Below are positions 40,464 to 49,341 of a stretch of DNA of 62,829 nucleotides, piece after piece. The position numbers were made by a program, and so were the translations under genes. The notes below the pieces were generated by a model. That model had not been told where the DNA came from. It did not search any database and was given only the letters and a program-made list of their open reading frames with translations. Every line of letters starts with the position of its first letter. Within the stretch, counting starts at the first letter, position 1. Source of the DNA: Pseudomonadota bacterium (GTDB taxonomy: Bacteria; Pseudomonadota; Alphaproteobacteria; Rhizobiales; Xanthobacteraceae); NCBI GenBank assembly GCA_018240595.1, contig JAFEFL010000038.1:1-62829 (forward strand), read 5' to 3'.

Positions 40464-41495
40464 TTACCGGGCAGCCTTGGCAAGTTCGCCGAACACCGAA
40501 AACACCAGTGGCTTGCGCTCGAGATTGTAGGCATCGACGTCGCGCGCGGCGCGGTTCACCGTCTCCCAGGCTTCAGCCGCCCTGTTCAGTCGGGCCGCAT
40601 CGTTCGCCTGCCGCCTGAGCTGCTGCGACAGCCAGCCATTGACCAGATCCATGAAGGTGGCGAGCGTTTCCGGATCGGTGCCGGACAGCGCATCGCCCAG
40701 CGCATGCAGCGCGCGCGGATCCGGGTTCGGCAGTTGGGCGATCAGGTCGAGCACGCGCCGGCGCAACGCGAGCGCCTTGTCATCCAGAAAGCGTAGCGCC
40801 CGTCCGGCGCTGCCATCGGACGCCGCGGCTGCCTGAACCAACTCAGGGTCTTGCGCGTCGCGGCCGGTCGCGGCGGCCAGCGCGCGCACGACGTCCTCGC
40901 CGTCGAGCGGCCGCAGCAGCAGGCGGCGGCAGCGCGAGCGGATGGTCGGCAGTTCGCGCCCCGGCGAATGGCTGATCAGCAGCAGCAAGGCGCGCGGCGG
41001 CGGCTCTTCCAGGATCTTCAGCAGCGCGTTGGCGCCCTCGCGCTGAAGATCGTCGATGGCATCGACGATGGCAATGCGCCAACCGCCTTCGGCGGCGGTG
41101 GCGCCGAAGAATCCGACCGTGCGGCGAACATCGTCGACACGGATCGTGGTGAAGAGCTTGCCGGTCTGTTCGTTGAGCGCCCGCTCCAGCACCAGGAGAT
41201 CGCCCTGGGCGCGCGCGGCAACGCGCCGCGTGACCGGATTGTCGGCCGCGACATCGAGCGATGCTGCCGCCTGTACATCGGCGGCGGACGGATCGGGATG
41301 CGCCAGCACGAAACGCGCCAGCCGGTAGGCCAACGTCGCCTTGCCGATCCCGGGCTGGCCGCCGATCAGCCAGGCATGCGGCATGCGGGCGGAGCGATAG
41401 GCGTTGAGCAACGTCTGCTCGGCCTCGCCGTGCCCGAACAGCACCGTCGTCTCGTTCGGCGCCAGCGCCTCGCCCTCGTCCCGGTCCTCGCTCAC
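40464..41495 (-). CDS. holB: DNA polymerase III subunit delta'
   Basis: A 343-residue clamp-loader subunit. LFGHGEAEQTLLNAYRSARMPHAWLIGG precedes the P-loop GQPGIGKATLAYRLARF; the central region has AIVDAIDDLQREGANALLKILEEPPP and the sensor/arginine-finger segment TIRSRCRRL, all typical of AAA+ clamp-loader proteins. The GTG at 41495 overlaps the tmk stop as GTGA. The three genes dacA-tmk-holB form a compact minus-strand operon, an order common in alphaproteobacteria. Confidence 0.93.
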   Translation of the reverse strand: MSEDRDEGEALAPNETTVLFGHGEAEQTLLNAYRSARMPHAWLIGGQPGIGKATLAYRLARFVLAHPDPSAADVQAAASLDVAADNPVTRRVAARAQGDLLVLERALNEQTGKLFTTIRVDDVRRTVGFFGATAAEGGWRIAIVDAIDDLQREGANALLKILEEPPPRALLLLISHSPGRELPTIRSRCRRLLLRPLDGEDVVRALAAATGRDAQDPELVQAAAASDGSAGRALRFLDDKALALRRRVLDLIAQLPNPDPRALHALGDALSGTDPETLATFMDLVNGWLSQQLRRQANDAARLNRAAEAWETVNRAARDVDAYNLERKPLVFSVFGELAKAAR

Positions 41496-42163
41496 GGTGC
41501 CGCGACTTCCGCAGGTTGCCGCTCGCCAAGCAGGCGTTGCTCGACCGTCTGCCAGATGCGCTCGGAGACGACGTCGCGCGGCGCTCGGCCGTCGACGACG
41601 GCAAAGCGCTTGGGTTCCTTGGCCGCGAGACCGAGGAAAGCCTGGCGCAGCTCCTCGTGAAACTCGACCGACTCCGCTTCGAAGCGGTCGGCCGCGCCTG
41701 TGCCGCGCCGCGTCTTGGCGCGGGCCAGGCCGATATTGGCCGGCACGTCGATGAGAATGGTGAGGTCCGGCATGGCATCGGCGCCGACCGTGACGCGCTC
41801 CAGCGCCCGGATCAGCTTCATGTCCACCTTGCCGACGACGCCCTGGTAGACGCGCGTTGAATCGACGAAGCGGTCTGAGATCACCCATTTCCCGGCCTGC
41901 AGCGCCGGCAGGATGGTGGCTTTGACGTGGTCGTCGCGCGCGGCGGCAAACAGGATGGTTTCCGTCTCGGTGCCGAGCGGCTTGGCGATGCCGGACAGGA
42001 TGATGTGGCGGATGATCTCGGCGCCGGGCGAGCCGCCCGGCTCGCGCGTCAGCACGACGTCGAGGCCGCGCGCCTTGAGCCTGTCGGCGAGCGCGGCGGC
42101 ATGCGTCGACTTGCCCGAGCCCTCGCCGCCTTCGAAGGTGATGAACTTGCCGCGCCCGTTCAT
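41492..42163 (-). CDS. tmk: Thymidylate kinase (dTMP kinase)
   Basis: A 223-residue enzyme that phosphorylates dTMP to dTDP. Motifs are FITFEGGEGSGKSTHAAALAD (P-loop), LTREPGGSPGAE, SDRFVDSTRVYQG and TRRGTGAADRFE (lid). The ATG at 42163 overlaps the dacA stop as ATGA, and its own stop overlaps the holB start, so expression of the three genes is translationally coupled. Placement with holB is widely conserved. Confidence 0.96.
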   Translation of the reverse strand: MNGRGKFITFEGGEGSGKSTHAAALADRLKARGLDVVLTREPGGSPGAEIIRHIILSGIAKPLGTETETILFAAARDDHVKATILPALQAGKWVISDRFVDSTRVYQGVVGKVDMKLIRALERVTVGADAMPDLTILIDVPANIGLARAKTRRGTGAADRFEAESVEFHEELRQAFLGLAAKEPKRFAVVDGRAPRDVVSERIWQTVEQRLLGERQPAEVAAP

Positions 42164-43458
42164 AATTTTTGCGCACCGGCACGGAACAGGCCGATCATCA
42201 GTTCGGCCACGGCGTCGACGGCGCGCTGCGACAGCGAACCCTGGGCGACGGCTTCGGCCGCCTTCAGCGGCATGTTGAGAATGACCTTGTCGCCGCGCCA
42301 GACGCGCAGCTCGCCGATCGTCTGATCCTTGGCGATCGGCGCCGGCACCGGGCCCTTGTAGACGATGCGCGCGATCAGCCGCTCGCCGCCGGTCTTCGGC
42401 ATCATCACCTGCACCAGACCCGGCGCGACCAGCGGGACGCTGCCCTCGGTACCGCCGAACACCTTGGCGCTGCCGATGGTCTGCCCTTCGGCGAACAGGA
42501 TGCGGTGCTCGAAATTCTTGAAGCCCCACTCCAGAAGCTTGCGCCCGTCCTCGGCGCGCTCCTTCGGCGAGCTCAGGCCGTTGACGACTTCGATGAGACG
42601 AACGCCATTCTGCACCGCCGAGCCGACCAGGCCATAGCCGGCTTCCTTGGTGAAGCCGGTCTTCAGGCCGTCGGCACCGATATCGAGCGCCAGCAGCGGA
42701 TTGCGGTTCGGCTGCTTGATCTTGTTCCAGGTGAAATCGCGCTGCCCGTAGATCGGATAGAGGTCGGGATAGTTCTGGATAATCTGCCGGGCGAGAATGC
42801 CGAGTTCGCGCGTCGTCACCTGCGTGCCGGGATCGGGCAGACCGTTGGAATTGGCGAAGGTGGACTTGGCGAGGCCGATCTCGCGCGCCCGCTGCGTCAG
42901 CTTGGCGGCGAAGGCGGCCTCATTGCCGTCGAGGCCCTCGGCCAGCACGATGCACGCATCGTTCGCCGACTGGATGATCATCGCGTGAATGAGCGCGTCG
43001 ACATTGACGCGGCTGTGCAGCGCCGCGAACATCGTCGAGGTGCGCGACGGCGCGCCGCCCTTGCGCCACGCGTTCTCACTGACCGGGAATTCGTCATTGA
43101 GATTGAGCTTGCCGGTCTTGAGCAGGTGGAAGATGTACTCGGCCGTCATCAGCTTCGCGAGCGAAGCGGGAAAGATCATGACGTCCGGATCGCGCTCGAA
43201 CAGCACGCTGCCGTTTTCGGCGTCGATCAGGATGGCGTGCGGCGCGTTGATCGGCGGATCGTCTTTCTTGACGTCCTTGCGCGCGGCGAGCCCGGAGGCC
43301 GGCCGGTGGGCGAGGCCCGAGCCGGGGCGGTGCGCCTTGGTGGCGGCCAGCACGGGCGCGCAAAGCGCGGCGACGAGGAGCGCCGTCACCGCCAGCCGCA
43401 GCTTATGACCCTTCGCAGATACCGCCATGACCGACTTGAACTTCCCGGCTCGCACCAT
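42160..43458 (-). CDS. dacA: D-alanyl-D-alanine carboxypeptidase (penicillin-binding protein 5/6 type)
   Basis: A 432-residue secreted serine peptidase that trims the terminal D-Ala from peptidoglycan stem peptides. The active-site triad is complete: SLAK (PASLAKLMTAE), SAN (IIQSANDACIV) and KTG (DGLKTGFTKEAG). The C-terminal PBP5_C domain carries KDQTIGELRVWRGDK; the end MIGLFRAGAQKL may be the amphipathic anchor. A signal peptide ends near APVLAATK. ATG 43458 is chosen; ATG 43428 gives a more compact signal peptide and is possible. Confidence 0.93.
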   Translation of the reverse strand: MVRAGKFKSVMAVSAKGHKLRLAVTALLVAALCAPVLAATKAHRPGSGLAHRPASGLAARKDVKKDDPPINAPHAILIDAENGSVLFERDPDVMIFPASLAKLMTAEYIFHLLKTGKLNLNDEFPVSENAWRKGGAPSRTSTMFAALHSRVNVDALIHAMIIQSANDACIVLAEGLDGNEAAFAAKLTQRAREIGLAKSTFANSNGLPDPGTQVTTRELGILARQIIQNYPDLYPIYGQRDFTWNKIKQPNRNPLLALDIGADGLKTGFTKEAGYGLVGSAVQNGVRLIEVVNGLSSPKERAEDGRKLLEWGFKNFEHRILFAEGQTIGSAKVFGGTEGSVPLVAPGLVQVMMPKTGGERLIARIVYKGPVPAPIAKDQTIGELRVWRGDKVILNMPLKAAEAVAQGSLSQRAVDAVAELMIGLFRAGAQKL

Positions 43459-43541
43459 CACGGACGCCCGTTGAGCCTTCGAGAACGGCCGACGTCGGGC
43501 TCCCGGGCAAAATGGCGCTGCACGCGCGGGATTGGAAGGGC

Positions 43542-44444
43542 CTAATAAAGGCCGCGGCCGCTCATGAACCCCGCCTGGTTATCATAGCGGACCGGGGCGT
43601 AGGCCGAAACCGGCGAAGCCGCCGGAGCGCTGGCGCGGCCCGCGGTATCCACCGCGGGCTGGCGGATGGCGGCGGGCAGATCCGGCGGTGTGGCCACCGC
43701 GTCATCCTCGGGCTCCGCCGCGGCGACGCGCTGGACCGGGGCTGCGGCCGCCGTCGGCTTGGCGGCACGCGGCAGGTCGCTCATCGGCCGGGAATCGAAA
43801 TAAGGCGCGAAGTCCTTGGACGAGGCCACCTGCACCTTGGCCGCCGGCTGGTTGCCGTCACGCAGCGTTGCGACCAGCTTGCGGTCGTCGGAACCGGCGA
43901 GCGGGGCGCGGCCGACATATTCGACCTTCACCTTGGTCACGCCCTGCCCGTAGAAATCGAGCAGCTTGGCGGTGCGTACCGACAGGTCGATGACGCGGTT
44001 GCCGACATAGGGCCCGCGATCGTTGACGCGCACGATGATCGACTTCTTGTTGCGCAGGTTGGTGACCCGCGCATAGGACGGCAGCGGCATCGTCGGGTGG
44101 GCGGCCGAGATCGATTCCTTGTCGAAGATTTCCCCGTTGGCCGTGTAACGGCCATGGAAGTCGTCGCCATAGAACGAGGCGTAGCCCTCGGCCTTGTAGT
44201 TGGTGTCCTCTTCGGGAACGTAGACGCGGCCGGCCACCGTATACGGCTTGCCGACGCGGTAGCGGCCGCCGCCCTTCGGAACCGGCTCACCCGGCTCGAC
44301 GACGCGCGGGCTCGAGGCCACGCCCCATTTCGGATCGATGCGCGAGGAGCTGCCCGAGCAGTTGGCAAGCGCCAGCGAGCCGATGACGAGCGCCGACAGG
44401 CGCGCGCACAGACCGAACCGGCCGCTCTCCCCCGAAACTGACAT
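43542..44444 (-). CDS. rlpA: RlpA-like septal ring lytic transglycosylase lipoprotein
   Basis: A 300-residue protein. A lipoprotein signal peptide ends in SLALANCSG with Cys29 as lipidation site. The double-psi beta-barrel domain (about 85-175) has GYASFYGDDFHGRYTANGE, AHPTMPLPSYARVTNL and VRVNDRGPYVGNRVIDLS with the likely catalytic Asp. The rest is Pro/Ala-rich without a recognisable SPOR domain. RlpA cleaves denuded glycan strands during septation. It lies upstream of dacA on the same strand, 83 bases apart. Confidence 0.93.
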   Translation of the reverse strand: MSVSGESGRFGLCARLSALVIGSLALANCSGSSSRIDPKWGVASSPRVVEPGEPVPKGGGRYRVGKPYTVAGRVYVPEEDTNYKAEGYASFYGDDFHGRYTANGEIFDKESISAAHPTMPLPSYARVTNLRNKKSIIVRVNDRGPYVGNRVIDLSVRTAKLLDFYGQGVTKVKVEYVGRAPLAGSDDRKLVATLRDGNQPAAKVQVASSKDFAPYFDSRPMSDLPRAAKPTAAAAPVQRVAAAEPEDDAVATPPDLPAAIRQPAVDTAGRASAPAASPVSAYAPVRYDNQAGFMSGRGLY

Positions 44445-44704
44445 GCGTGGAATTACGTCCCCGACTGACTTGAACGGCTACATTAACCTCAACGGCGGAT
44501 CTTTTGAACCCCGCCGGCGCGGTCTTGGTAAACGATTGGTTCCGTTCGGGGTTTGCCCCCGAGTCGCGGCAAATCGATGGCTTCCCGGATACTTAATGTG
44601 GCCGCCGCTGGCAAGCTCCGCCCGCTGCGACCCGTGGACGTGAGCGCCGGGACGGTGCCGGGATATCGAGCGGTACGCAGCTGCCGCGCCGCGCAGCAGC
44701 GGGG

Positions 44705-45436
44705 TCAGCCTTTGCCGCCGAGATAGGCGCGCTCGAGTTGCGCCGTGATATTCGGCTCACTGGTCGCCGCCTCGAAGACCACCCGGCCTTGCGACAACGC
44801 GTAAACGCGGTTGGCCGCCGCCAGCGCCTTCTCGACCAGTTGCTCGACCAGCAGCACGGCTGTCCCCGCCTTCGCCAGCCGGCCGAGCACGTTCAGCACG
44901 CGATCGACCAGCACCGGCGACAGGCCGGCTGACGGCTCGTCGAGCATCAGCAGCCGCGGCCGCTGCACCAGACCCTGTGCGACCGCCAGCATCTGCTGTT
45001 GCCCGCCGCTCAAGGCCGCGCCCTTCTCGTGGCGCTTTTCGGCGATCTCGGGAAAGTAATCGAGCGCCTCCGCGATGCGCGTCGCCCGTTCGGCGCGCGG
45101 CACGTAGTAGCCCGCCAGCAGCAGGTTGTCGGTGACGCTGAGCTGGGTGAAGACGCGATGACCCTCGATGATATGGGCGACGCCGGCGCGCACCATGTCG
45201 CGCGCGTCGGAGCCGCGCACCTCGCGGCCGTCGAGCCGGATGCTGCCGTCGCTCGCCGGCAGCAGGCCGGAGATCGTGCGCAGCAACGTCGTCTTGCCGG
45301 CGCCGTTGGGGCCGAGCAGCGCCACGACCTCGCCCTTGCCGATGGCGAGATTGACACCGTGCAGCACGCCGATCTTGCCGTAGCCGCCGGCGAGGTTCTT
45401 CACCTCGATCAGCGCTTCAGCCGCCGAGATAGGCAC
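44705..45436 (-). CDS. livF: Branched-chain-type ABC transporter ATPase LivF
   Basis: A 243-residue nucleotide-binding protein. Walker A is LLGPNGAGKTTLL, the signature is LSGGQQQMLAVAQGL, and Walker B is RLLMLDEPSAGLSP with the switch His region. The length and the IIEGHRVFTQLSVTDNLLL segment are those of LivF. GTG 45436 is supported by a perfect AAGGAGG six bases upstream, inside the end of the livMG fusion (20-base overlap). It is the last gene of the importer operon that starts with two enolase-superfamily enzymes. Confidence 0.93.
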   Translation of the reverse strand: MPISAAEALIEVKNLAGGYGKIGVLHGVNLAIGKGEVVALLGPNGAGKTTLLRTISGLLPASDGSIRLDGREVRGSDARDMVRAGVAHIIEGHRVFTQLSVTDNLLLAGYYVPRAERATRIAEALDYFPEIAEKRHEKGAALSGGQQQMLAVAQGLVQRPRLLMLDEPSAGLSPVLVDRVLNVLGRLAKAGTAVLLVEQLVEKALAAANRVYALSQGRVVFEAATSEPNITAQLERAYLGGKG

Positions 45437-47216
45437 TGACGACCTCCTTGTGCTGGCGGATCTCCGACGGCGTGCCGGCCGCCAGCGTGCGGCCGAGATT
45501 GAGCACCGTGATCTGATCGCAGATATCGAAAATCAGGTCGGCATGATGCTCGACCAGCAGCACGCCAACGCCCTGCCGGCTGATCTCGCGGATCAACTCG
45601 CCGAGCCGCGCGATTTCGTCGACCGACAGCCCGGCCGCGGGCTCGTCGAGCATGAGGAATTGCGGACGCAGCATCAGCGCCCGCGCGATCTCGAGGAAGC
45701 GCAGTTCGCTGTGCTGCAAGCGGTCGGCACGTACCGGGGCGAGGCTTTCCAGGCCGACGACGCGCAACGCCAACTTGGCCGCGTCCTCGAGCATGCGCTC
45801 GTCGCGGCGGTGACGCGGCAGCGCCAGCAGCGACTCGACGAGCGTGCCCTGCCCGGCGATGGTGCCGCCGACCATGACGTTCTGCAGCACCGAGGCCTCA
45901 CCGACGATGCGCGGCGTCTGGAACGTACGGGCGATGCCGTGCTCGGCGCGCGTCTCCGGCCGGCCCGGCTCCAGCGCCGTGCCGCCGAGACTGACGGTGC
46001 CGCTCTGCGGCGCGTAGTAGCCGGAGATGACATTGAGCGTCGTGGTCTTGCCGCTGCCGTTCGGGCCGATCAGGCCGTGAATGCGGCCCGGCGCAATGTC
46101 GAGATCGAGGCCGTCGATGGCGCGCACGGCGCCGAAGCTCAAGGTGATGCCGCGCAGCGCGATATTTGCCCCGGCCCGTTCGCGCGACAGGATGTCCGGC
46201 AGCAGCGCCGGCCGCGGGATGATCGCGCGATTGGTTTGCAGCGGCCGCCGGTTCTTGAAGTCGAGCAGCGCGGCAATGCCGCCCGGCGCCACCAGCACCA
46301 CCGCCAGCAAGAGCACGGCATAGAGGAAGGTCGACCAGGCCGCGAGCGGCGCGGCAAATTCCGGCAGCAGCGTGAGAATGACGGTGCCGAGCAGCGGCCC
46401 GAGGATCGAGCCGCGGCCGCCGATCAGGATGGCGATAAAAAACAGCACGGACAGATCGAAGCTGAACGCGTCCGGCGTGATGTAGGTCTGCAGCGTCGCG
46501 AACAGGCCGCCGGCGAAGGCGGCGAAAGCGCCGGCGAGGACGAAGATCGCGACCAGCATCCGCGGCTTGGAGATGCCGAGCGACTCGGTCGCCACCTCGG
46601 CGTCGCGGATGGCGATCAGCGCGCGGCCGAAGCGGCTGTGCGCGACATTGGCGGTCATCCAGGTGCCGAGCACGGCGCAGCCGAGGCAGAAATAGAAGAA
46701 GCCCGTCGTGGTGTTGAACGGTGCGGGGAATTCCGGACCGGCGATGCCGATGCCGCCGCCGGTGACGCTCTGCCAGGCCAGCGCGATCTGCGTCACGATG
46801 GTGGCAAAGCCGAGCGTCGACATGGCGAAATAGAAGGTGCGCAGCCGCAGCGCCGGCAGCCCGACGACGACGCCGAAGACGGCGCCGAACACCGCCGCGA
46901 CGCCGAAGGCGGCGAACAGCGGCATCACGTTGCCGCTGACCAGCACGCTGGTCGTGTAAGCGCCGAGCGTCAACAGCGCGACATAGCCGATGGCGAGCTG
47001 GCCGGCGAATCCGACGACCAGATTGAGGCCCGACACCAGCAGCCAGTAGATCGCCGCGCGTGTGGCAATCAGCGCCCAGTAATCGTTGGTCACCATCGGC
47101 ACGATGGCGGCAAAGCCGAAGACCGTGACGAACGGCAGCGCATGCATGGCCGTGGTCCGCCACGAACCTTCGCTCTCGTGAGCGGCGATGCTGGCGTTGC
47201 GGGTGTCGGCCTTCAT
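45417..47216 (-). CDS. Fused branched-chain-type ABC permease LivM and ATPase LivG
   Basis: A 599-residue fusion. Residues 1-about 330 form a LivM-type permease with eight or more hydrophobic helices (GLNLVVGFAGQLAIGYVALLTLG, LRTFYFAMSTLGFATIV, LIAIRDAEVATESLGI, ILIGGRGSILGPLLGT). Residues from about 350 are LivG: Walker A IGPNGSGKTTTLNVI, signature QHSELRFLEIARALML, Walker B FLMLDEPAAGLS and VEHHADLIFDICDQI. ATG 47216 overlaps the livH stop (TGATG) and has GGAG upstream. Such fusions occur in HAAT-type importers. Confidence 0.93.
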   Translation of the reverse strand: MKADTRNASIAAHESEGSWRTTAMHALPFVTVFGFAAIVPMVTNDYWALIATRAAIYWLLVSGLNLVVGFAGQLAIGYVALLTLGAYTTSVLVSGNVMPLFAAFGVAAVFGAVFGVVVGLPALRLRTFYFAMSTLGFATIVTQIALAWQSVTGGGIGIAGPEFPAPFNTTTGFFYFCLGCAVLGTWMTANVAHSRFGRALIAIRDAEVATESLGISKPRMLVAIFVLAGAFAAFAGGLFATLQTYITPDAFSFDLSVLFFIAILIGGRGSILGPLLGTVILTLLPEFAAPLAAWSTFLYAVLLLAVVLVAPGGIAALLDFKNRRPLQTNRAIIPRPALLPDILSRERAGANIALRGITLSFGAVRAIDGLDLDIAPGRIHGLIGPNGSGKTTTLNVISGYYAPQSGTVSLGGTALEPGRPETRAEHGIARTFQTPRIVGEASVLQNVMVGGTIAGQGTLVESLLALPRHRRDERMLEDAAKLALRVVGLESLAPVRADRLQHSELRFLEIARALMLRPQFLMLDEPAAGLSVDEIARLGELIREISRQGVGVLLVEHHADLIFDICDQITVLNLGRTLAAGTPSEIRQHKEVVSAYLGG

Positions 47217-48073
47217 CACACTCTCCGCGCCGAGGACGAGCCGAACAAGCCTTGCGGCGCGGCCAGCAGCACGATGATGAACATCACGAACACCGCGACC
47301 GACGAGAAAATGCCGCCGACGAGGAAGTTGGCGGCCTGCTGGAACAGCCCGAGAGCGAAGCCGCCGACCACGGCGCCGCGGTTATTGCCGAGGCCGCCCA
47401 GCGCGACCGGCACGAAGCCATAGAAATTGAGCAACGGGCCGTTGGCGACGAAGGCCAGCAGCAATTGGCCGCCGGCAAAGCCGGCAAGTCCGCCGATCGC
47501 CGCGGCGAGCGCGTAGCTAGCCATGCGCAGGTTGCGCTCCGGCAGGCCGAGCGCGCGCGCGGCGAAATTGTCCTCGGCGATGGCGACGAAGGCATGCCCG
47601 ATCAGCGTGCGCCGGTAGAGGAATTCGAGACCGATGAGCGTTGCCGCGCAAGCCACGATCGGCAGCCAGAATTTCTCGTCGAACACGCCAGAGCCGATGC
47701 CGAAGATCTTCGGGAACGGCTGCGGCTCGGTGCTCCATTCGATCGCCGTGAGCTGCTGGAGCATCAGCGCCAGCGCCAGCGTCGACAGCACGTAAAGGTG
47801 CTGATCGAGGCTCTTGAGCACCGGGCGCACCGCCAGGATCTCGGTCACCACCCCGACCACCGCACAACATGCCAATGTCGCGATCAGCGCCGGGATGACC
47901 GGAAAGCCGAGCCTGACCAGAAACAACGAGCCGAACACGCCGCCGAGCATGCCAAGCTGCCCGGCGGTGAAGCTCATCACGCGCGACGTCGAGAACATCG
48001 TGTTGTAGGTCACGCCGATGAGCGCGTAGACCGCGCCCACCGCGAGACCGGAGGCCAGAATTGAGGCAAGCAT
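47216..48073 (-). CDS. livH: Branched-chain-type ABC transporter permease LivH
   Basis: A 285-residue inner-membrane protein with about eight helices. Typical features are GLAVGAVYALIGVTYNTMFSTSRVMSFTAGQ near the N-terminus, the EAA-like loop RRTLIGHAFVAIAEDNFAARALGL and VPVALGGLGNNRGAVVGGFALGL toward the C-terminus. It pairs with the LivM half of the fusion to form the channel. ATG 48073 is the only good start; the stop is coupled to livMG (TGATG). 15 bases separate it from the binding protein gene. Confidence 0.94.
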   Translation of the reverse strand: MLASILASGLAVGAVYALIGVTYNTMFSTSRVMSFTAGQLGMLGGVFGSLFLVRLGFPVIPALIATLACCAVVGVVTEILAVRPVLKSLDQHLYVLSTLALALMLQQLTAIEWSTEPQPFPKIFGIGSGVFDEKFWLPIVACAATLIGLEFLYRRTLIGHAFVAIAEDNFAARALGLPERNLRMASYALAAAIGGLAGFAGGQLLLAFVANGPLLNFYGFVPVALGGLGNNRGAVVGGFALGLFQQAANFLVGGIFSSVAVFVMFIIVLLAAPQGLFGSSSARRV

Positions 48074-48088
48074 GGGCGGACGGCGTCC

Positions 48089-49279
48089 TTACGCGTAGCC
48101 GGGCGCGAGGCGGAAGGTGCCGTCCTTGGCCGTGCTGGCGTCGGACATCACCACATCCTTGCCGGGATAGCCGTTATGCTCGGTCGGCGAGAAGGTGTAT
48201 TCGCCGAAATAGCCGGGATAGTTCTTCACGCCGTTCCAGTACTTGATGATGTCCTCATGGGATCCCGCGCCTTCCTGGAACGCCTTGGCGACCAGGGTGA
48301 CGGCATCGTAACCGCCTGCGACCCACCACAGCAGCGTGTCCTTGAGTTCGATCTTGCCCTTGAGCTTGGCGACAAATTCCTCGCTGTGCGGCGGCAGCTT
48401 GCCGCCGGCATCGTAGCTGCAGCTGCGATAGCCGACCGCGTAGACCTTCTCCCAGTTGGTGGGCTTTTCGATGAGCGCGCCGATTTCGCCGGACGACATC
48501 GACGGATGGCCGACAAAGGCGACATCCCATCCCATGTGCGCGCGCGTGTTGAAGAGCCGCGCATCCATGCCGGTCGAGGTGCTCCACACCACGATGGCCT
48601 CGGCGCCGGCGTTCTTGGCGCGCAGCATGTCCGGCGTCATGTCCGGCTGGGTGGCGTCGATATTGGCCTGATAGACGACCTCCGCGCCGTCCTTCTTCAG
48701 CCCGGCCACCGACGCATTGAGGGCGGCGACGCCGTAACCCGTGGTGTCGCCGATGACGGCGACTTTCTTGGCCTTGAGGATCTTCAGCGTGTAGCTGCGG
48801 ACCGCGTCGTCCCACTGCGTGTTCGACGGCGCGATGCGGAAGGCATTCGGGAATTTCGCCGGGTCGATCAGGCTGTCGATGACGCAAGGATGCACGTTCG
48901 GCATCTTGGCGCGCGCCATGATCGGCGTGATGGCGAGCGATTCACCGGAATTGGTCGGGCCCCAGACCGCATCGACCTTCAGCTGGCTGATCATCTCCTG
49001 CGTGGCGTTGACCGCCTTGGTCGGATCGCCCTGCGTGTCGCGGGTGATGATCTCGATCTTGCGGCCCTTGATGCCGCCCGCGGCATTGATGGTGTCGGTG
49101 GCGAATTTGACGCCGCGATCGAAGCCGATCGCCGGCGCCGAACTAGCGCCGGTCAACGCCGCCAGCCAGCCGATGCGGATCGGTCCGGACTGGGCGATGG
49201 CCGGGCTGGCCAGCCCGAACGCAGCGGCGCCGGCGGCGGCCGCCGTCCCTTTCGTGAATTCACGGCGAGTAATCCTCAT
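48089..49279 (-). CDS. ABC transporter substrate-binding protein (periplasmic, Tat-type signal)
   Basis: A 396-residue type 1 periplasmic binding protein of the LivJ/K family (IRIGWLAALTGASSAPAIGFDRGVKFATDTINAAGG; EIITRDTQGDPTKAVNATQEMI). The N-terminus carries a twin-arginine motif RREFTKG before a hydrophobic segment ending in SPAIA. Branched-chain-type receptors also bind amides, aromatic acids and other carboxylates; the neighbouring enolase-superfamily enzymes make a sugar acid or lactone plausible, but this is inference. Confidence 0.92.
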   Translation of the reverse strand: MRITRREFTKGTAAAAGAAAFGLASPAIAQSGPIRIGWLAALTGASSAPAIGFDRGVKFATDTINAAGGIKGRKIEIITRDTQGDPTKAVNATQEMISQLKVDAVWGPTNSGESLAITPIMARAKMPNVHPCVIDSLIDPAKFPNAFRIAPSNTQWDDAVRSYTLKILKAKKVAVIGDTTGYGVAALNASVAGLKKDGAEVVYQANIDATQPDMTPDMLRAKNAGAEAIVVWSTSTGMDARLFNTRAHMGWDVAFVGHPSMSSGEIGALIEKPTNWEKVYAVGYRSCSYDAGGKLPPHSEEFVAKLKGKIELKDTLLWWVAGGYDAVTLVAKAFQEGAGSHEDIIKYWNGVKNYPGYFGEYTFSPTEHNGYPGKDVVMSDASTAKDGTFRLAPGYA

Positions 49280-49341
49280 GACTTCCTCCCTTTCATTTTC
49301 GTTTTCAGTCGGTCTTGTTTATCGCCGCGGGCTTTCGGGCG

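Noticed and set aside
40202..40618. 138-codon plus-strand frame antisense to the end of holB
   Set aside because: The second half is holB complement, and the first half has no domain.
40464..42182. 572-codon minus-strand frame that would join holB with a long N-terminal extension
   Set aside because: The extension is tmk read in another frame. The true holB starts at GTG 41495 and tmk lies in its own frame with full motifs.
45450..47423. 657-codon open frame on the plus strand opposite the livMG fusion
   Set aside because: It is very rich in Arg, Glu, Asp, Gln and Ala with no domain pattern, typical of the complement of GC-rich coding DNA. The minus strand carries clear ABC motifs.
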